Below are positions 63,638 through 64,000 of a DNA stretch of 64,000 bases, piece by piece (position 1 is the first letter of the stretch; each line of letters starts with the position of its first letter). The position numbers and the translations under genes are program-made. Origin of the DNA: Actinophytocola sp035634895 (GTDB lineage Bacteria; Actinomycetota; Actinomycetes; Mycobacteriales; Pseudonocardiaceae); NCBI RefSeq assembly GCF_035634895.1, contig NZ_DASQCC010000190.1:1-64000 (forward strand), in the 5' to 3' direction. The notes beneath the pieces were generated by a model. That model was given only the letters and a program-made list of their open reading frames with translations, searched no databases and was not told the origin of the DNA.

Positions 63638-63908
63638 ATGAGCGTCACACCATCAGCCAGGGCTACGTCCTTCGTCCTGTCGCCCGCTGACGCACCCGCC
63701 TACTGGAACGTCGGCACCTATTGGCGAGTACTCGCCGACGGAACGCAGACCGACGGGCGCTCCTGCACGTTCGACGAACTGTGCCCCCACGGGCTTGTCG
63801 CCCCACCCCATGTCCACGATGACGAGGAGGAAGCGTTCTTCGTCCTCGAAGGCGACTTCGTGTTCACCGTGGACCAGGACGAGATACCCGCCGGCCCCGG
63901 CAACCCAC
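63638..63908 (+). pseudogene. Cupin-domain gene, truncated at its 3' end
   Basis: ATG 63638 follows the PPOX stop by five bases. The frame encodes a cupin start (YWNVGTYWRVLADGTQTDGR) and the metal-site strand PHGLVAPPHVHDDEEEAFFV, then EGDFVFTVDQDE. After about residue 88 the sequence no longer continues the cupin barrel (the second His motif is missing) and an out-of-frame LuxR-type HTH begins. The last stretch of the frame is therefore not native. Confidence 0.7.
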
Positions 63909-64000
63909 GACCTCCACATGCTGGGCACACGTCAACGAGAAGTCCTCGCGCTGATCGCGCAGGGCCGCACGAACTCGGCCATCGCACAACGGCTGGACCT
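63909..64000 (+). pseudogene. LuxR-type HTH fragment, running off the window
   Basis: Frame from 63909 encodes LGTRQREVLALIAQGRTNSA and IAQRLDL, the first part of a GerE/LuxR-type DNA-binding domain (usual form LTxREREVLxLIAxGxSNxxIA). No receiver, ATPase or other N-terminal domain precedes it; it is joined to the truncated cupin gene in a different frame. Whether a full HTH follows cannot be seen. Confidence 0.65.

Overview
The window reads as the chromosome of a high-GC filamentous actinobacterium, most likely Pseudonocardiales (Lentzea, Saccharothrix, Amycolatopsis or Kibdelosporangium type). The grounds are codon use, PPE-like and DUF3558 type VII secretion genes, F420-type PPOX proteins, frequent GTG/TTG starts and ATGA/GTGA stop-start overlaps. 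This placement comes from gene content, not from a marker gene.

Layout. 1-6.4 kb: a regulator cut by the left edge, an IS3-type remnant, an MFS permease, two secreted or exported esterase-like hydrolases, and a SHOCT-domain gene split by a decayed IS5-like element with a recoverable target duplication. 6.4-10.05 kb: a PadR-ABC-FtsX permease operon with a three-half-site operator. 10.1-18.9 kb: ordinary chromosomal genes (CGNR protein, DUF445, DapC-like aminotransferase, ECF sigma factor, the divergent MocR/YczE pair, PP2C-like protein facing an HTH-ClpN pair), plus one strongly structured non-coding stretch at 14.89-15.08 kb.

18.9-59.0 kb is a large extracellular-polysaccharide locus in two converging halves. 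The left half holds two nucleotide-sugar dehydrogenases, a glycosyltransferase, two Wzz-like proteins, an asparagine synthase, a dehydrogenase-oxidoreductase fusion, a heparinase-like protein, a beta-helix lipoprotein, a Wzy-like polymerase and another glycosyltransferase. The right half, on the minus strand, runs from the initiating sugar-phosphate transferase through a cassette for a branched or modified sugar to a Wzx flippase, a pyruvyl transferase and a HemL-like PLP enzyme. A threefold, partly decayed array of type VII secretion-associated genes (22.9-27.0 kb) interrupts the left half.

The most notable content lies between the two halves (40.4-46.6 kb): a lasso-peptide biosynthetic cluster. 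It has a 46-codon precursor gene at 42716-42856 (minus), a cyclase without a glutaminase domain, an ABC exporter, an RRE/PqqD protein, a B2 transglutaminase-like leader peptidase, an HprK-like kinase and a nucleotidyltransferase. The last is translationally coupled to the polysaccharide operon. The precursor has a YxxP leader motif, Thr at -2, a possible Ala1-Asp9 ring and a C-terminal Ser. This is the architecture of kinase-tailored (paeninodin- and pseudomycoidin-like) lasso peptides, so the predicted product is a lasso peptide phosphorylated, and perhaps further decorated, on its last serine.

59.0-64 kb: a PPOX protein, a membrane protein, tRNA-Phe, tRNA-Asp, a tRNA 3'-end fragment, then a TetR-epoxide hydrolase-PPOX set. 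The window ends at a cupin gene that breaks off into an out-of-frame LuxR-type HTH coding stretch.
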